Shown here in pieces: positions 1-8,596 of a DNA stretch of 64,000 nucleotides; the stretch's first letter is position 1; every line of letters starts with the position of its first letter. Source of the DNA: an uncultured Mobiluncus sp. (GTDB lineage: Bacteria; Actinomycetota; Actinomycetes; Actinomycetales; Actinomycetaceae). The stretch lies in NCBI RefSeq assembly GCF_947087965.1, contig NZ_CAMUES010000001.1:372001-436000 (forward strand), given 5' to 3'. The notes below the pieces were generated by a model that was not told where the DNA came from, did no database searches, and worked only from the letters and a program-made list of their open reading frames with translations. Made by a program: the position numbers and the translations under genes.

Positions 1-836
1 TGGACGCCACCTTGGAAACCGGAGAACGCTTGCACGTCGTCATTCCGCCCGTGACGGCTACCTGGTCCATCAATATCCGCAAGCACAGCGCGAAAGCGGT
101 GCGGGTGCGGGACCTGGTTCGGCTCAACATGATGCCCGCGTGGATGGCTCGTTTCCTGGCCGAAGCGGTGCGTATCGGCCTGAATATCGTGGTGGCCGGG
201 CCGACCCAATCGGGGAAAACCACCACGGTTCGCGCCCTGTGTGGTGAGATTCCTCCTGACCAGCGCATCATCACTTGTGAGGAAGTGCTGGAGCTCAATT
301 TGAAAGCCCCGGACGCGGTGGCGATGCAAACCCGCAACGCCTCGATAGAAGGCCAAGGTGAGATTACTCTGCGGGATTTGGTTCGGGAAACCCTGCGGAT
401 GCGCCCCGACCGACTCATTATCGGGGAGGTCCGCGGCGCCGAAAGCCTGGATATGCTCATCGCTCTGAACTGCGGAATCCCCGGTATGTCCACGATTCAC
501 GCCAACACCGCCCGCCAGGCGATTACGAAACTGTCGACCCTGCCGCTACTGGCCGGAGAAAACGTGACCGCAGCATTCGTGGTGCCGACCGTAGCGGGAG
601 CCATAGACCTGGTGGTGCAGCTGCGCGGAACCTGGCAAGGCAGCCGTGCGGTGACGGAAGTATTGGCATTAGACGGGACCCTTCACGGTGGCCAGGTCGC
701 GGCGCACCCGCTATACAGTGCGCCACCCGATGGTGCTCAGCCAGTCAAGAACTCCGCGGATTTTGATTTTCTTTCCGCCTTCGGTTCTCGAGCCAGTCAG
801 TTGGCGGCTATCTGGCGGGAGACACCCCATGACTAG
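1..836 (+). CDS. tadA: Tad pilus secretion ATPase TadA/CpaF, 5'-truncated by the window edge
   Basis: Hexameric ATPase that powers assembly of Flp/Tad type IVb pili at the cytoplasmic membrane. The frame is open from the first bases (codons from position 3 read D-A-T-L-E-T-G-E-R), so the true start lies upstream. Visible motifs are the Walker A loop GPTQSGKTT, the Walker B region DRLIIGEVRG, and the GMSTIHANT motif typical of the GspE/TadA family. The reading frame ends in TAG at 834-836, overlapping the ATG of tadB by 8 bp, which implies translational coupling. Everything downstream to 4253 fits a Tad operon. The family call is firm; what is missing upstream (N-terminal domain, tadZ) cannot be seen. 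Confidence 0.93.
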   Translation, partial: DATLETGERLHVVIPPVTATWSINIRKHSAKAVRVRDLVRLNMMPAWMARFLAEAVRIGLNIVVAGPTQSGKTTTVRALCGEIPPDQRIITCEEVLELNLKAPDAVAMQTRNASIEGQGEITLRDLVRETLRMRPDRLIIGEVRGAESLDMLIALNCGIPGMSTIHANTARQAITKLSTLPLLAGENVTAAFVVPTVAGAIDLVVQLRGTWQGSRAVTEVLALDGTLHGGQVAAHPLYSAPPDGAQPVKNSADFDFLSAFGSRASQLAAIWRETPHD

Positions 837-1716
837 CTCCCTATTGACTCTGGCGGCAGTCCTCAGTGCGGTTTTCGGGATTTTCCTGGTGACGTTCGCG
901 CCGAGACGGCATTCGGCGCACCGAGAGAGCTTTCTGAAACGCTATTGGGCGCAGCGCCGTACCCGCTTCAACGACATCACCGCGGTGAGCGGAACACGCA
1001 TTGGGTTGGAACAGTTCCTGGCGCTGTCCCTCCTGGCAGGAGTGTCGGCAGGGATTTGCCTCACCCTGGTCACCGGGCTGGTGATGGTTGGGTGGTTGGC
1101 CGGGCTGCTAGCCGCGTATCTGCCATTTTTGGGACTGCAGAGCAAACTGCATTCCGTGCAGAGTCAGCGCGGCAAAGCCTGGCCGAACCTGGTGGATAAT
1201 CTGGTTTCCGGGGTGCGGGCCGGGCTGAGTTTGGGTGAAACGCTCCTGGAAGTTGCCGCCCGAGCCCCAAAGTCGCTGCGAGTGCCTTTTGCCCATTTCG
1301 CGGCCGATTATCGAGCGGGCGGCAACCTCGATGCCTCCCTAAAAATCTTGAAGCATGAACTGGCTGATCCGGTGGGGGATCGTATCGTCGAAGCACTGCG
1401 TTTAGCTGCACAAGTGGGGGGCAACGACTTGGTGGTTCTGTTGGAGGATTTGGGTGCGATGCTCCGTGCGGAGGAACGAACTCGTGGGGAAGTGCTGGCA
1501 CGCCAATCTTGGACCGTGACCGGGGCGCGGCTGGCCGCCGCTTCCCCGTGGATTATCTTGGCACTGCTGTTGAGCCGTCCGGGTACGTTAGAGGTGTATT
1601 CCACATCGGTCGGCTCCATGATTTTGCTGGTGGGGGCGTTGGTTTCGGCGCTGGCGTACATTTTGATGCTGCGGCTGGGACGCCTGGAAGTCAGTCCGCG
1701 CACGATGCGGGAGTAG
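829..1716 (+). CDS. tadB: Tad pilus assembly inner-membrane protein TadB-like
   Basis: Type II secretion F-domain membrane protein, one of the paired platform proteins that work with TadA. I place the start at ATG 829, which overlaps the tadA stop; the longer open frame upstream is inside tadA. The 295-residue product begins with a hydrophobic segment (about residues 3-22), has a second membrane region around residues 65-100, then a T2SSF-like helical domain (LVDNLVSGVRAGLSLGETL is the typical core). A last pair of membrane helices follows near the C-terminus. Only 3 bp separate it from tadC. Confidence 0.88.
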   Translation: MTSSLLTLAAVLSAVFGIFLVTFAPRRHSAHRESFLKRYWAQRRTRFNDITAVSGTRIGLEQFLALSLLAGVSAGICLTLVTGLVMVGWLAGLLAAYLPFLGLQSKLHSVQSQRGKAWPNLVDNLVSGVRAGLSLGETLLEVAARAPKSLRVPFAHFAADYRAGGNLDASLKILKHELADPVGDRIVEALRLAAQVGGNDLVVLLEDLGAMLRAEERTRGEVLARQSWTVTGARLAAASPWIILALLLSRPGTLEVYSTSVGSMILLVGALVSALAYILMLRLGRLEVSPRTMRE

Positions 1717-1719
1717 ACC

Positions 1720-2631
1720 GTGGAGAACCCGTTGACCTGGATTGTCGGCAGCCTCGCTATCATTGCCGGGAGTGGGCTTATCGGGGTGTGTCTGGGACCC
1801 TGGATTCGTCAAGGCTCCTTTCCGACTTGGCGAATCACTCCTTATGTTCAGGCCGACCTGACTGTGATGGCGGCTTCTCGCGGTGATGGATTGCCGGATG
1901 ACTCTTTCCTCCATAACGGCTTGACCAGGTTTCTCACGTTTATCAGTCCCTCCAAAGATTCTGTCGAGCGCAGACTGCAACTGGCGGGTTTGCCTAGGGA
2001 CGTGCGCGGATTTCGTCGCTCCCAGCTGCGATGGGCCCTGTCTCTGGGAGGTCTGGCGGTTATTGTCAGTCTCCTGGGATTTTTGGGGAAAACCTTGCCG
2101 ATTTTAGGGGCTTTCGTGATGTTGACCTGTTTTGTGTTGGCGGGATTGCTGATTCCCGATTATCGGCTTACGGGCGCGGCGCGGCGTCGCCAACTGCATT
2201 TGAATCAAGAACTGCCCGATGTCATCGAGATGTTGGCGCTGGCGGTGGGAGCCGGAGAACCTCTCTATGGAGCTTTGCACCGGGTATCCGCCCGCTGCAC
2301 CGATGTCGCCGGTCAGGAGTTGGAAAAAATCTTGGCCGCGGCTGATAACGGAGACTCTTTGGCTCCCAGTTTGACCGCAGCTCGAGCCCGCAACGATTCC
2401 GAAATCCTCGCGCACCTCATTGATGCAATTGTTTCTGCGTTGGAACGCGGTTCTCCCTTGGCGGGCGTGCTGCGTTCCCAAGTGGCGGATTCACGAGCGG
2501 TGGCGCGAACCCAGTTGCTCACGGAGGGTGGAAAGAAAGAAGTCCTAATGATGGTGCCGGTCGTGTTCTTAATTTTGCCGCTCACCGTGGTTTTCGCTCT
2601 CTATCCCGGGTTGGTAGCTCTACAGCTGTAA
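1720..2631 (+). CDS. tadC: Tad pilus assembly inner-membrane protein TadC-like
   Basis: Second T2SSF platform protein of the Tad machine, 303 residues, starting at GTG 1720 just after the tadB stop. It has an N-terminal membrane helix, a pair of helices in the middle (about residues 105-145), a cytoplasmic T2SSF domain (ELPDVIEMLALAVGAGEPLYGALHRV is split here as ELPDVIEML and AVGAGEPLYGAL), and a C-terminal helix ending in FALYPGLVALQL. Gene order tadA-tadB-tadC is conserved in actinobacterial Tad loci. It is co-oriented with the pilin-like gene 31 bp downstream. Confidence 0.87.
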   Translation: MENPLTWIVGSLAIIAGSGLIGVCLGPWIRQGSFPTWRITPYVQADLTVMAASRGDGLPDDSFLHNGLTRFLTFISPSKDSVERRLQLAGLPRDVRGFRRSQLRWALSLGGLAVIVSLLGFLGKTLPILGAFVMLTCFVLAGLLIPDYRLTGAARRRQLHLNQELPDVIEMLALAVGAGEPLYGALHRVSARCTDVAGQELEKILAAADNGDSLAPSLTAARARNDSEILAHLIDAIVSALERGSPLAGVLRSQVADSRAVARTQLLTEGGKKEVLMMVPVVFLILPLTVVFALYPGLVALQL

Positions 2632-2662
2632 ATAGTCAAAATAACAATCGAAAGGAAAAAAC

Positions 2663-2848
2663 ATGCCAAAACTCCGCGCCTTGCGAAACTTCGTATACAC
2701 CCGCCTGCAGGCTGAAGACGGCGACGTTCCCGGCTGGGTGATGGTGACCCTGATGACCGCGGGGCTGGTGGTGGCCCTGTCGGCGGTAGCCTTGCCCGCT
2801 TTAACGAATCTGTTTAACGATGCCATAGCCCATGTCTCGGCTCTCTGA
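2663..2848 (+). CDS. Flp-type pilin-like small membrane protein (61 aa)
   Basis: Short protein with a basic N-terminus (MPKLRALRNFVYTRL), a Glu-Asp-Gly segment and one hydrophobic helix (VMVTLMTAGLVVALSAVAL). This is the size and layout of an Flp pilin or of the DUF4244-type pilin-like proteins found at this place in actinobacterial Tad loci. An AAAGGAAAAAAC Shine-Dalgarno region precedes ATG 2663. The end overlaps the next gene by 17 bp. I infer that it is the structural pilin from position and shape; a clear prepilin cleavage motif is not obvious, so a minor role is possible. Confidence 0.7.
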   Translation: MPKLRALRNFVYTRLQAEDGDVPGWVMVTLMTAGLVVALSAVALPALTNLFNDAIAHVSAL

Positions 2849-3287
2849 GTGTCGAGTATCCCGCAGTCGGCACTTGTGGCCGTGTTGGCGGGGAGAGTCC
2901 GGTTCAGAGCCGGCCAGTTTCGCTCTCGTCATGCCGCTGGTACTGATTCTGGTGCTGGGGTTGATGCAGCTGGCTTTGGCCCTGTGGGTGCACACGACTT
3001 TGATTGATGCGGCCGGGGCGGGGGCGCACGCGGCAGCGCTGTCGGGTGCCCCCGCGAGCGCCGCCGATGACACCGTGCGCAGTGTCCTGGCCTCGACTTT
3101 GGGTCCCGACTACGTGCATACGGTCAGCGCCGAGCGCGTGACTCTGACGACGCTCAGCGGCCCCTACTCCACCTCAGACCTGGAAGTAATGGAGGTACGG
3201 GTGAAGGCTCCTATGCCGGTTATTGGCCTGTTCGGAGCGGGGGACTTGACCGCGGTGGGGCACGCGGTAATAGAGGAGGGGCCGTGA
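2832..3287 (+). CDS. TadE-like pseudopilin
   Basis: 151-residue protein with the TadE signature: a short basic N-terminus, then GSEPASFALVMPLVLILVLGLMQLALAL, here described as an acidic/SFALVMPL start to a single long membrane helix (about residues 25-52). An extracytoplasmic domain of about 95 residues rich in small residues follows. TadE/F-type proteins are minor pseudopilins needed for Tad pilus biogenesis. The ATG lies inside the end of the pilin gene, and the TGA overlaps the GTG of the next gene (GTGA), so the three are probably translationally coupled. Confidence 0.78.
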   Translation: MSRLSECRVSRSRHLWPCWRGESGSEPASFALVMPLVLILVLGLMQLALALWVHTTLIDAAGAGAHAAALSGAPASAADDTVRSVLASTLGPDYVHTVSAERVTLTTLSGPYSTSDLEVMEVRVKAPMPVIGLFGAGDLTAVGHAVIEEGP

Positions 3288-3748
3288 GGCGCGGGCATCA
3301 TCGAAAAGCATCGAGGTTGGTGCAGCGGCTGGTTCGTGAGGAATCCGGCGAGGCTACCTTAGAGTTTGTGGGCATCACCATGATGCTCCTGATACCGCTG
3401 GTGTACCTGATTTTGGCTTTCTTTCAGATTCAATCTGGTCTGTACGCGGCCGAGGCCGGGGCAGCCGGAGCGGCGCGTATCCTCACGCTGCATCCCGAAA
3501 CAGGGGTCGGTTCGGCCAACTTGGCGGTGCAGATGGCGGCCGCTGACCAGGGATTACCGGCGGGACAGGCCCACTACACTCTGGACTGTGTGACTGGACC
3601 GTGCCCTGCCGCGGGTTCGCGCGGTATCGTCCACGTTAGTGTGGAAGTCCCCCTGCCGCTGGTGGGAACGATGCTACAGGGTTCCTTTCCCGCTTCCTTG
3701 CCGCTGGGCGCGGAGCATCCGATTCAGTGGGGCGAGCATGGGGCTTAG
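3284..3748 (+). CDS. TadE-family pseudopilin
   Basis: 154-residue protein starting at GTG 3284, overlapping the previous stop by 4 bp. After a basic leader comes EESGEATLEFVGITMMLL, the classic TadE motif (Glu-Ser-Gly-x-x-x-Leu-Glu-Phe) that opens a membrane helix of about 22 residues. An extracytoplasmic domain with two cysteines (CVTGPC) follows, which could form a disulfide. The gene ends at TAG 3746-3748, overlapping the ATG of the tadG-like gene by 11 bp. The family call is good; the exact role among TadE/F/G proteins is inferred from order. Confidence 0.8.
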   Translation: MRRGHHRKASRLVQRLVREESGEATLEFVGITMMLLIPLVYLILAFFQIQSGLYAAEAGAAGAARILTLHPETGVGSANLAVQMAAADQGLPAGQAHYTLDCVTGPCPAAGSRGIVHVSVEVPLPLVGTMLQGSFPASLPLGAEHPIQWGEHGA

Positions 3749-4253
3749 GAAATGGCACAAGGACGGTGCGGTGCTGCATCGGCTTTCCGCCCGGTTCGAC
3801 CGTCTCGGTGGTGAGGACGGCCGCGTCATGCTGTTGGGGTTGGCTGCTTGCGTGCTGCTCTGTGTGATTATCCTGATGAGCATGGCGCTGTCCGGGGTTT
3901 ATCTGGAACAGCGGCGCTTGCAGCGTTTGGCAGACCAGACCGCATCGATGGCAGCTTCCAACATCGCGGATGCTGCCTACTATCAAAATGGAATTGTTGA
4001 CGGCGTCCCCCTGGAAATCGAACCGAATCACGCCTCGGAACGCGCTGCCGAATACCTCTCAGGGGCGGCAATAGGCACGAACTCTGGCTTGCAGGGAATT
4101 GACCTGGTTGACGTAGATGTGGCTTCGACCCGGGTACAGGTAACTTTGCAGGCCACCGGCAAAATTCCGCTGGTGGTTCCGCTCATCAGTTCCCTGACCC
4201 AGGTCGAACTCACAGCTACCGGGGCGGCTTCGCTAAAGGCCAGCTTCGGCTAG
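3738..4253 (+). CDS. TadG-like / helicase-secretion neighbourhood pilus protein
   Basis: 171-residue protein. ATG 3738 (MGLRKWHKDG) is chosen because it couples to the preceding TadE gene; the upstream open frame lies inside that gene. The sequence GGEDGRVMLLGLAACVLLC followed by a hydrophobic helix (about residues 28-50) resembles the Tad-like N-terminus (DxGxxxxL) of the TadG/Rv3654c type. The next segment, QRRLQRLADQTASMAASNIADAAY, split at ADQTA, is the usual post-helix region. It ends the pilus operon and faces the leftward permease gene only 12 bp away. Confidence 0.72.
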   Translation: MGLRKWHKDGAVLHRLSARFDRLGGEDGRVMLLGLAACVLLCVIILMSMALSGVYLEQRRLQRLADQTASMAASNIADAAYYQNGIVDGVPLEIEPNHASERAAEYLSGAAIGTNSGLQGIDLVDVDVASTRVQVTLQATGKIPLVVPLISSLTQVELTATGAASLKASFG

Positions 4254-4265
4254 CCGCCCGCCCAC

Positions 4266-6980
4266 TCAGTCGTGAGCCAGCGCCTCGACCGGCGTGACCC
4301 GTGCTGCTGCCCGCGCCGGACCAATCGAAGCCAACAGCGCCACCACGATGGTCAGCGCCGCGGCCGCGATAGCTAGCGGAGGTACCACAATAACTTGTGC
4401 GGAGGCCAGTTCCGTCACCGGCAGGGCGTTGATGCCGGCTATTGCGTAACCCAAACCGGCTAATACGCCTACGACCAGCGCCCCGAGGGCCGTCAACAGC
4501 GCTTCGATAGCGAGCATTTCTTGCAAACGTCCCTTCGTCATGCCCAAGGCGCGCAGCATCCCATTTTCTCGCCGGCGTTCCATCACCGAGAGAGCCAAAG
4601 TGTTCGCCACTCCAACTAGCGCTACCAGGACTGATACCCCGAGCATCGCGAAAGCGCCCCACATCAACCCTTGTGTTATCTGGGTAAACATGGCTCGGTC
4701 GGGCGCGGAACCGTTGATGTAGGCGTCCTGCTCGGAGGCGGCCGGAATATCCGAAGCGAGCTGCTCAATGTCAGAAAAGCTGCAATCCGGAGAAATCCGC
4801 ATCAGCAGAACTCGAGGCGCCAGCACCGTGGCATTACGCTCAAGCTCCTGGTCGGCGTCGGTTTGTGCCGGACGAACCACCTGGGTGGAACTGGCCAGGC
4901 CAGCCAAATCCTGGGGGTTCACGGACACGAAATCCAGGGGAGTTTTCTCAGCCGTGAGTTTCAGCACTTTATCGCCGCTGCGGACGGCATAAGGCTTGCC
5001 TACTTCCTCATCGCTCAACATTGGAATTCCTACGTGGCCGGGTGCAATCACGGGAATGCGGCTGTGGGATATGGTCGAGAAATCCTTAGATTCCAACAGC
5101 ATTTCCTGAGTATCCGCGTCGGGGTCACAAGGCTCGTTCGTTGCGGCAACGATACAGCCGCCGTTTTCGTCTTGGGTCAGCTTTTCCGGCTGAGACAATA
5201 ATTGCTGGGTTTTTTCGTACTCGTCCCAGGGAACAGCGCTGCCCAGCAGCCCATTTACGGCGATGGTGTGTTCCAAACCGGAAGTGGCTTTCACGTTGGC
5301 GATGGTGGATTGGCTCAGCGGTTCGCCCTCCGAAACGAGTTGCAGGTCTACCGGAGTATGTTCGTCGATGATTTTTTTGCCGGTAGCGTCTACCGAGGCC
5401 GCCCCGACCAGCAGCAGTACCATCAAGGTAATACCTAAGGTCAAGGCCGCGCCGGTAGCTCCGGTACGCCGCGGGTTACGACCCGTATTTTCCGCCGCTA
5501 AACGCCACGTCACCGCCGCGGGGGAACTGAAAACACCCAAAGCGGAAGTCACGTAGGGCAAAACGATGGAAGTCAGCACGACCAGCCCCAGGAAAGAAAT
5601 CATTCCGGCAAACATCGCGGTCAGGAAGAAGTTGGAGGTGTAGGTATCCATGTCTCCCTGCTCCGAGACGCTCGTCATCAACTGATGGTTCTTCAGGGTG
5701 GCGTAGACCATGGTGGCGGTGCCGCCAAAGAACAGAATGGAACCAAAAATGGCGCGAACCGTCCGGTGCTTGCGCCGCCGGCTGAGCTTGTCTTCCGTCG
5801 CCAGAGCCTCAATCGGGGTGACCTGGGCGACCCGGCGGGACGGGGCAAACCCGGCCAGGAAAGAAATCACGGTACCGCAGAGGAATCCCGCCAGCAGGCT
5901 TTGCCAGTTCAAAACGGTGAATGCCTGACCCCAAGTGTCGGCGAGGTTGGCAATTCGGCACGCTATGGCCGAAAAAATCACACCTGCCAATACCCCAATC
6001 ATCGCAGAAACGGCGCCTACCAGTAACGTCTCACGGGCCACCAGGGAACGGAGCTGACCGGAGGTGGCACCGACCGCTCGCAGCAGAGCCAGTTGGCGCC
6101 GCCGGCGGGCAAACAGCACGTTGTAGGTTACTGACACGACAATAATGGCGGTAACACCAGCTATGAGCGGGAACACCAAGGCCAACACGAGCAGGACATC
6201 TTCCCCGCCCATCATGGTATCCACGGCACGATCCAAGTATTGATCCGCGGTGAACACCTCATAGTAATCTGCGTCAGGAATGTGGGAGATCAACTCTTTC
6301 AGTTCGGATTTGGCTGCATCCAGGTGTGTGGCATCGACTCCCGAAATCAGCACAATATCAGCCAAATAATCGTCCCCAGCCCAAGCCTTCACCAGGGAAT
6401 CGGTAACGTAGCTGGTGGGGAACGCGCCGGGACGGGCTTTATAGATACCGCTGACCTTGAGCGGCACCGTCTTGGTGTCATCGGTGGCAGAATCGTAGAT
6501 TCCTGCGTTGAGGGTATCCCCGACTTTAACCCCGAGAGTCTTGGCATTGGACTGTTCGATACCGATTTCAGTTTCAGAGCTGGGCCGCTTTCCCTCCACG
6601 ACCGAGCTGGGGTCGAACACGGGATTGCCCAGCCCCAATACCGAGGCAGACACGGTTTTGCGATTCGCGGACAGTTCCACGTTCATGGCGGACCGGGTCA
6701 GGATTTTCCACTCCGGGTGGGCCTTATGGGCTTGGTCCGCGACCTTTTGCAGGTAGTCCGGTTCGGGATCCTCACCGTCGTAGGGAACTCCGTTGGGAGT
6801 CGAAACAATCAGGTCAGCGCCGGCAGCTTCCTCCGTAAGGTTGCGAGCCAAAGTCATCTTGAGCCCCTCGGTCAACCCTAGGCAGGTCAACAGGAACGCT
6901 ACGGCCAGGGCTATCGCCAAGGCGGTGGCGGTGTAGCTTTTCACGTTCTTGCGCAAATCTGCGCGCAGAATTCCTTTCAT
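4266..6980 (-). CDS. FtsX/MacB-type ABC transporter permease (904 aa)
   Basis: Large membrane protein of an ABC exporter. Layout: a first membrane helix at about residues 15-35, a long extracytoplasmic region (MacB-type), an FtsX domain with three helices near residues 265-385, a central pair of helices around 410-470, a second extracytoplasmic domain, and a C-terminal FtsX domain. Each FtsX domain shows the family motif RRRQLALLRAVGAT or RRENGMLRALGMT. The two-FtsX form of about 850-900 residues is common in actinobacteria. It starts at ATG 6980, 3 bp downstream of the ATPase gene, so the two form a transporter unit. The substrate is unknown; lipids, peptides or antibiotics are all possible. 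Confidence 0.9.
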   Translation of the reverse strand: MKGILRADLRKNVKSYTATALAIALAVAFLLTCLGLTEGLKMTLARNLTEEAAGADLIVSTPNGVPYDGEDPEPDYLQKVADQAHKAHPEWKILTRSAMNVELSANRKTVSASVLGLGNPVFDPSSVVEGKRPSSETEIGIEQSNAKTLGVKVGDTLNAGIYDSATDDTKTVPLKVSGIYKARPGAFPTSYVTDSLVKAWAGDDYLADIVLISGVDATHLDAAKSELKELISHIPDADYYEVFTADQYLDRAVDTMMGGEDVLLVLALVFPLIAGVTAIIVVSVTYNVLFARRRRQLALLRAVGATSGQLRSLVARETLLVGAVSAMIGVLAGVIFSAIACRIANLADTWGQAFTVLNWQSLLAGFLCGTVISFLAGFAPSRRVAQVTPIEALATEDKLSRRRKHRTVRAIFGSILFFGGTATMVYATLKNHQLMTSVSEQGDMDTYTSNFFLTAMFAGMISFLGLVVLTSIVLPYVTSALGVFSSPAAVTWRLAAENTGRNPRRTGATGAALTLGITLMVLLLVGAASVDATGKKIIDEHTPVDLQLVSEGEPLSQSTIANVKATSGLEHTIAVNGLLGSAVPWDEYEKTQQLLSQPEKLTQDENGGCIVAATNEPCDPDADTQEMLLESKDFSTISHSRIPVIAPGHVGIPMLSDEEVGKPYAVRSGDKVLKLTAEKTPLDFVSVNPQDLAGLASSTQVVRPAQTDADQELERNATVLAPRVLLMRISPDCSFSDIEQLASDIPAASEQDAYINGSAPDRAMFTQITQGLMWGAFAMLGVSVLVALVGVANTLALSVMERRRENGMLRALGMTKGRLQEMLAIEALLTALGALVVGVLAGLGYAIAGINALPVTELASAQVIVVPPLAIAAAALTIVVALLASIGPARAAARVTPVEALAHD

Positions 6981-6983
6981 CTC

Positions 6984-7820
6984 TCACGCCACCTTTGCGA
7001 TGTCTGCGGGTTCGGGGTGATGCAAATCGTGCACAATCATTCCGTCACGGACAATCAAGACCCGGTCCCCGGTCGTGGCGGCGTGCTGGTCGTGGGTGAC
7101 CATCACCACAGTTTGCCCGAAGTTATCGACCGCCGCGCGCAGTAGGTTCAGGACTTCAGCAGAAGACGCCGTGTCCAGGTTTCCGGTCGGCTCGTCAGCG
7201 ACCAGCATGGCGGGGCGGGACAGCAGGGCTCGCGCGACTGCGACGCGCTGTACCTGGCCGCCGGACAGCTCGTAAGGCTTGTGGTTCAGTCGGGTGGTGA
7301 GGTCCAATCCGGTGACGATTTGGTCGAACCAGTGCCGGTCTATCGGCTTATTCGCCAGGCGCAGCGGCAGTTCGATATTGGCCCCCGCGCTCAAGGTCGG
7401 AACCAGGTTAAACGACTGGAACACGAACCCTAAGTTGTCGCGGCGCCACAGGGTCAGGGGCTTGTCTTTTAGCTTGGTGATGTCCACGCGGTTGACCGTG
7501 ATGGAACCGGAAGTGACCGCGTCCAAACCGGCTAGGACGTGCAGCAGCGTGGATTTTCCGGAACCGGAGGGGCCCATGATGACCGTGAATTCGCGGGCGT
7601 TAATATCTACGTTGATCCCGCGCAACGCCTCGACTCGCGTGCCTTTTTCGCCGTAAACCTTGGTGACATCTCGTAGCACGGCGACCGGGACAGTCGGTAG
7701 GTCCGTCTCTGCATTGGTCACAAGGGGGGAGGGGGACATGCCGGAGGCGGCAGAGGCCGGTGGGGTGGGGGGCGTCACCGGGGTAAACGGGGTGTCGGCG
7801 GGGCTATTCGGGGAGGACAT
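6984..7820 (-). CDS. ABC transporter ATP-binding protein (MacB/LolD type)
   Basis: ATPase partner of the adjacent permease. It has Walker A GPSGSGKST, a Q-loop region, the signature LSGGQ, Walker B LVADEPTGNLDT and the H-loop VTHDQ. The N-terminus is a low-complexity Pro/Ser/Thr extension of about 45 residues. I choose ATG 7820 over TTG 7826 because AAAGG ends 6 nt before the ATG but abuts the TTG. Expression is probably controlled by the marR gene immediately upstream in the same direction. Confidence 0.92.
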   Translation of the reverse strand: MSSPNSPADTPFTPVTPPTPPASAASGMSPSPLVTNAETDLPTVPVAVLRDVTKVYGEKGTRVEALRGINVDINAREFTVIMGPSGSGKSTLLHVLAGLDAVTSGSITVNRVDITKLKDKPLTLWRRDNLGFVFQSFNLVPTLSAGANIELPLRLANKPIDRHWFDQIVTGLDLTTRLNHKPYELSGGQVQRVAVARALLSRPAMLVADEPTGNLDTASSAEVLNLLRAAVDNFGQTVVMVTHDQHAATTGDRVLIVRDGMIVHDLHHPEPADIAKVA

Positions 7821-7829
7821 AATCAACCT

Positions 7830-7912
7830 TTCGCTAGAGTTCTTAACTGAAATCCAGCGTAGCTAGGCCAAAACTAATAGGCTATGGGGGTTTACCCTGA
7901 AAAAACCCCGAT
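7830..7912 (-). promoter_or_regulatory. Leader/operator region between marR and the ABC genes
   Basis: About 110 bp between the marR stop and the ATPase start. It holds an inverted repeat GGGGTTT (7887-7893) / AAACCCC (7903-7909), and near 7859-7883 an imperfect palindrome with arms TAGCTAGGCC and TAGGCTA around an A-rich centre. MarR proteins bind such palindromes, so autoregulation of the ABC genes is a reasonable guess. No well-matched -35/-10 pair is clear. Confidence 0.3.
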
Positions 7913-7936
7913 GCGTCCCTGAGTCGGTTGAGGTCT

Positions 7937-8410
7937 CTAGAGTTCCGTTTTTTCCAGGTGGCTGCGCATACTGGACAGCACGCGGCGCATCGCGTTTAAA
8001 TCTGATTGCGAAACCCGGCCAGCAAACAGTTCACGTACCACTTTCATCTGAACTTGCGCCGCGGCTTCGTAAGCGTTCAACCCTTTGGTTGACAGGCATG
8101 CATTGCGGGTGCGCTTATCCGAACCTTGGCACAGCCGATTCAGCCAGCCCTTTTTCTCCATCTCACCGAGTCGATAGTTCAATCGAGAGGGCGAAAATAC
8201 CGTTTGCCTGGCAAGTTCACCGAGCTGCAGTTTCTTTTCCGGAGCGTTAGCCAAAGCCGTTAAGATGGAATATTGAGGCAGGTCGAAGCCGCATTGTTCC
8301 TTGAGAGCATAGTCAATCTCTAGATTGAGCATTTGGGAAAACTTAAAAAAATCTTCCCAGATTTCTTCGGGCGTAGCGTCCGGTGTGTCTGGAGAATCGG
8401 TGCGAACCAA
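7937..8410 (-). CDS. MarR family transcriptional regulator
   Basis: 157-residue winged-helix regulator. The recognition region is FDLPQYSILTALANAP ... LQLGELARQTVFSPSRLNYRLGEMEKKGWL, and the wing is SDKRTRNACLSTKG, a standard MarR layout. The start is taken as TTG 8410, with GAGAGG 8 nt upstream; no closer ATG exists. Its location as first gene ahead of an ABC exporter suggests that it represses the exporter and releases it when a toxic ligand is present. The upstream DNA is strongly AT-rich, as expected for its own promoter. Confidence 0.88.
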   Translation of the reverse strand: MVRTDSPDTPDATPEEIWEDFFKFSQMLNLEIDYALKEQCGFDLPQYSILTALANAPEKKLQLGELARQTVFSPSRLNYRLGEMEKKGWLNRLCQGSDKRTRNACLSTKGLNAYEAAAQVQMKVVRELFAGRVSQSDLNAMRRVLSSMRSHLEKTEL

Positions 8411-8449
8411 CGTGAAGGCCTCTCGGAACTCGGTAATCCTAATGGTTGT

Positions 8450-8530
8450 TTTGTTATTGTGCTATAAACCGTGCAGTTTTCCAATCTTTTGATTAATTAT
8501 ATTACTAATAATTTAATCTTTCTTTAGGAT
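8450..8530 (-). promoter_or_regulatory. AT-rich marR promoter with palindrome
   Basis: An 80-bp AT-rich island in otherwise GC-richer DNA. On the minus strand it contains a perfect TATAAT (8496-8501), which would start transcription near 8489. An 11-bp palindrome TATTACTAATA (8500-8510) overlaps it. This fits an autoregulated MarR promoter. No good -35 is visible at 17 bp. Confidence 0.45.
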
Positions 8531-8596
8531 AGCCAGTTGTGAATGTGTCGTGCCCTTCCGGGTGGGCATTCTGACTGGAACTGACGTTTGCACAGG

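Noticed and set aside
8530..8596. Strong terminator after the DUF4439-like gene
   Set aside because: A TGCCC/GGGCA hairpin is present but the loop is 8 nt and no U-run follows on the minus strand; too weak to list.
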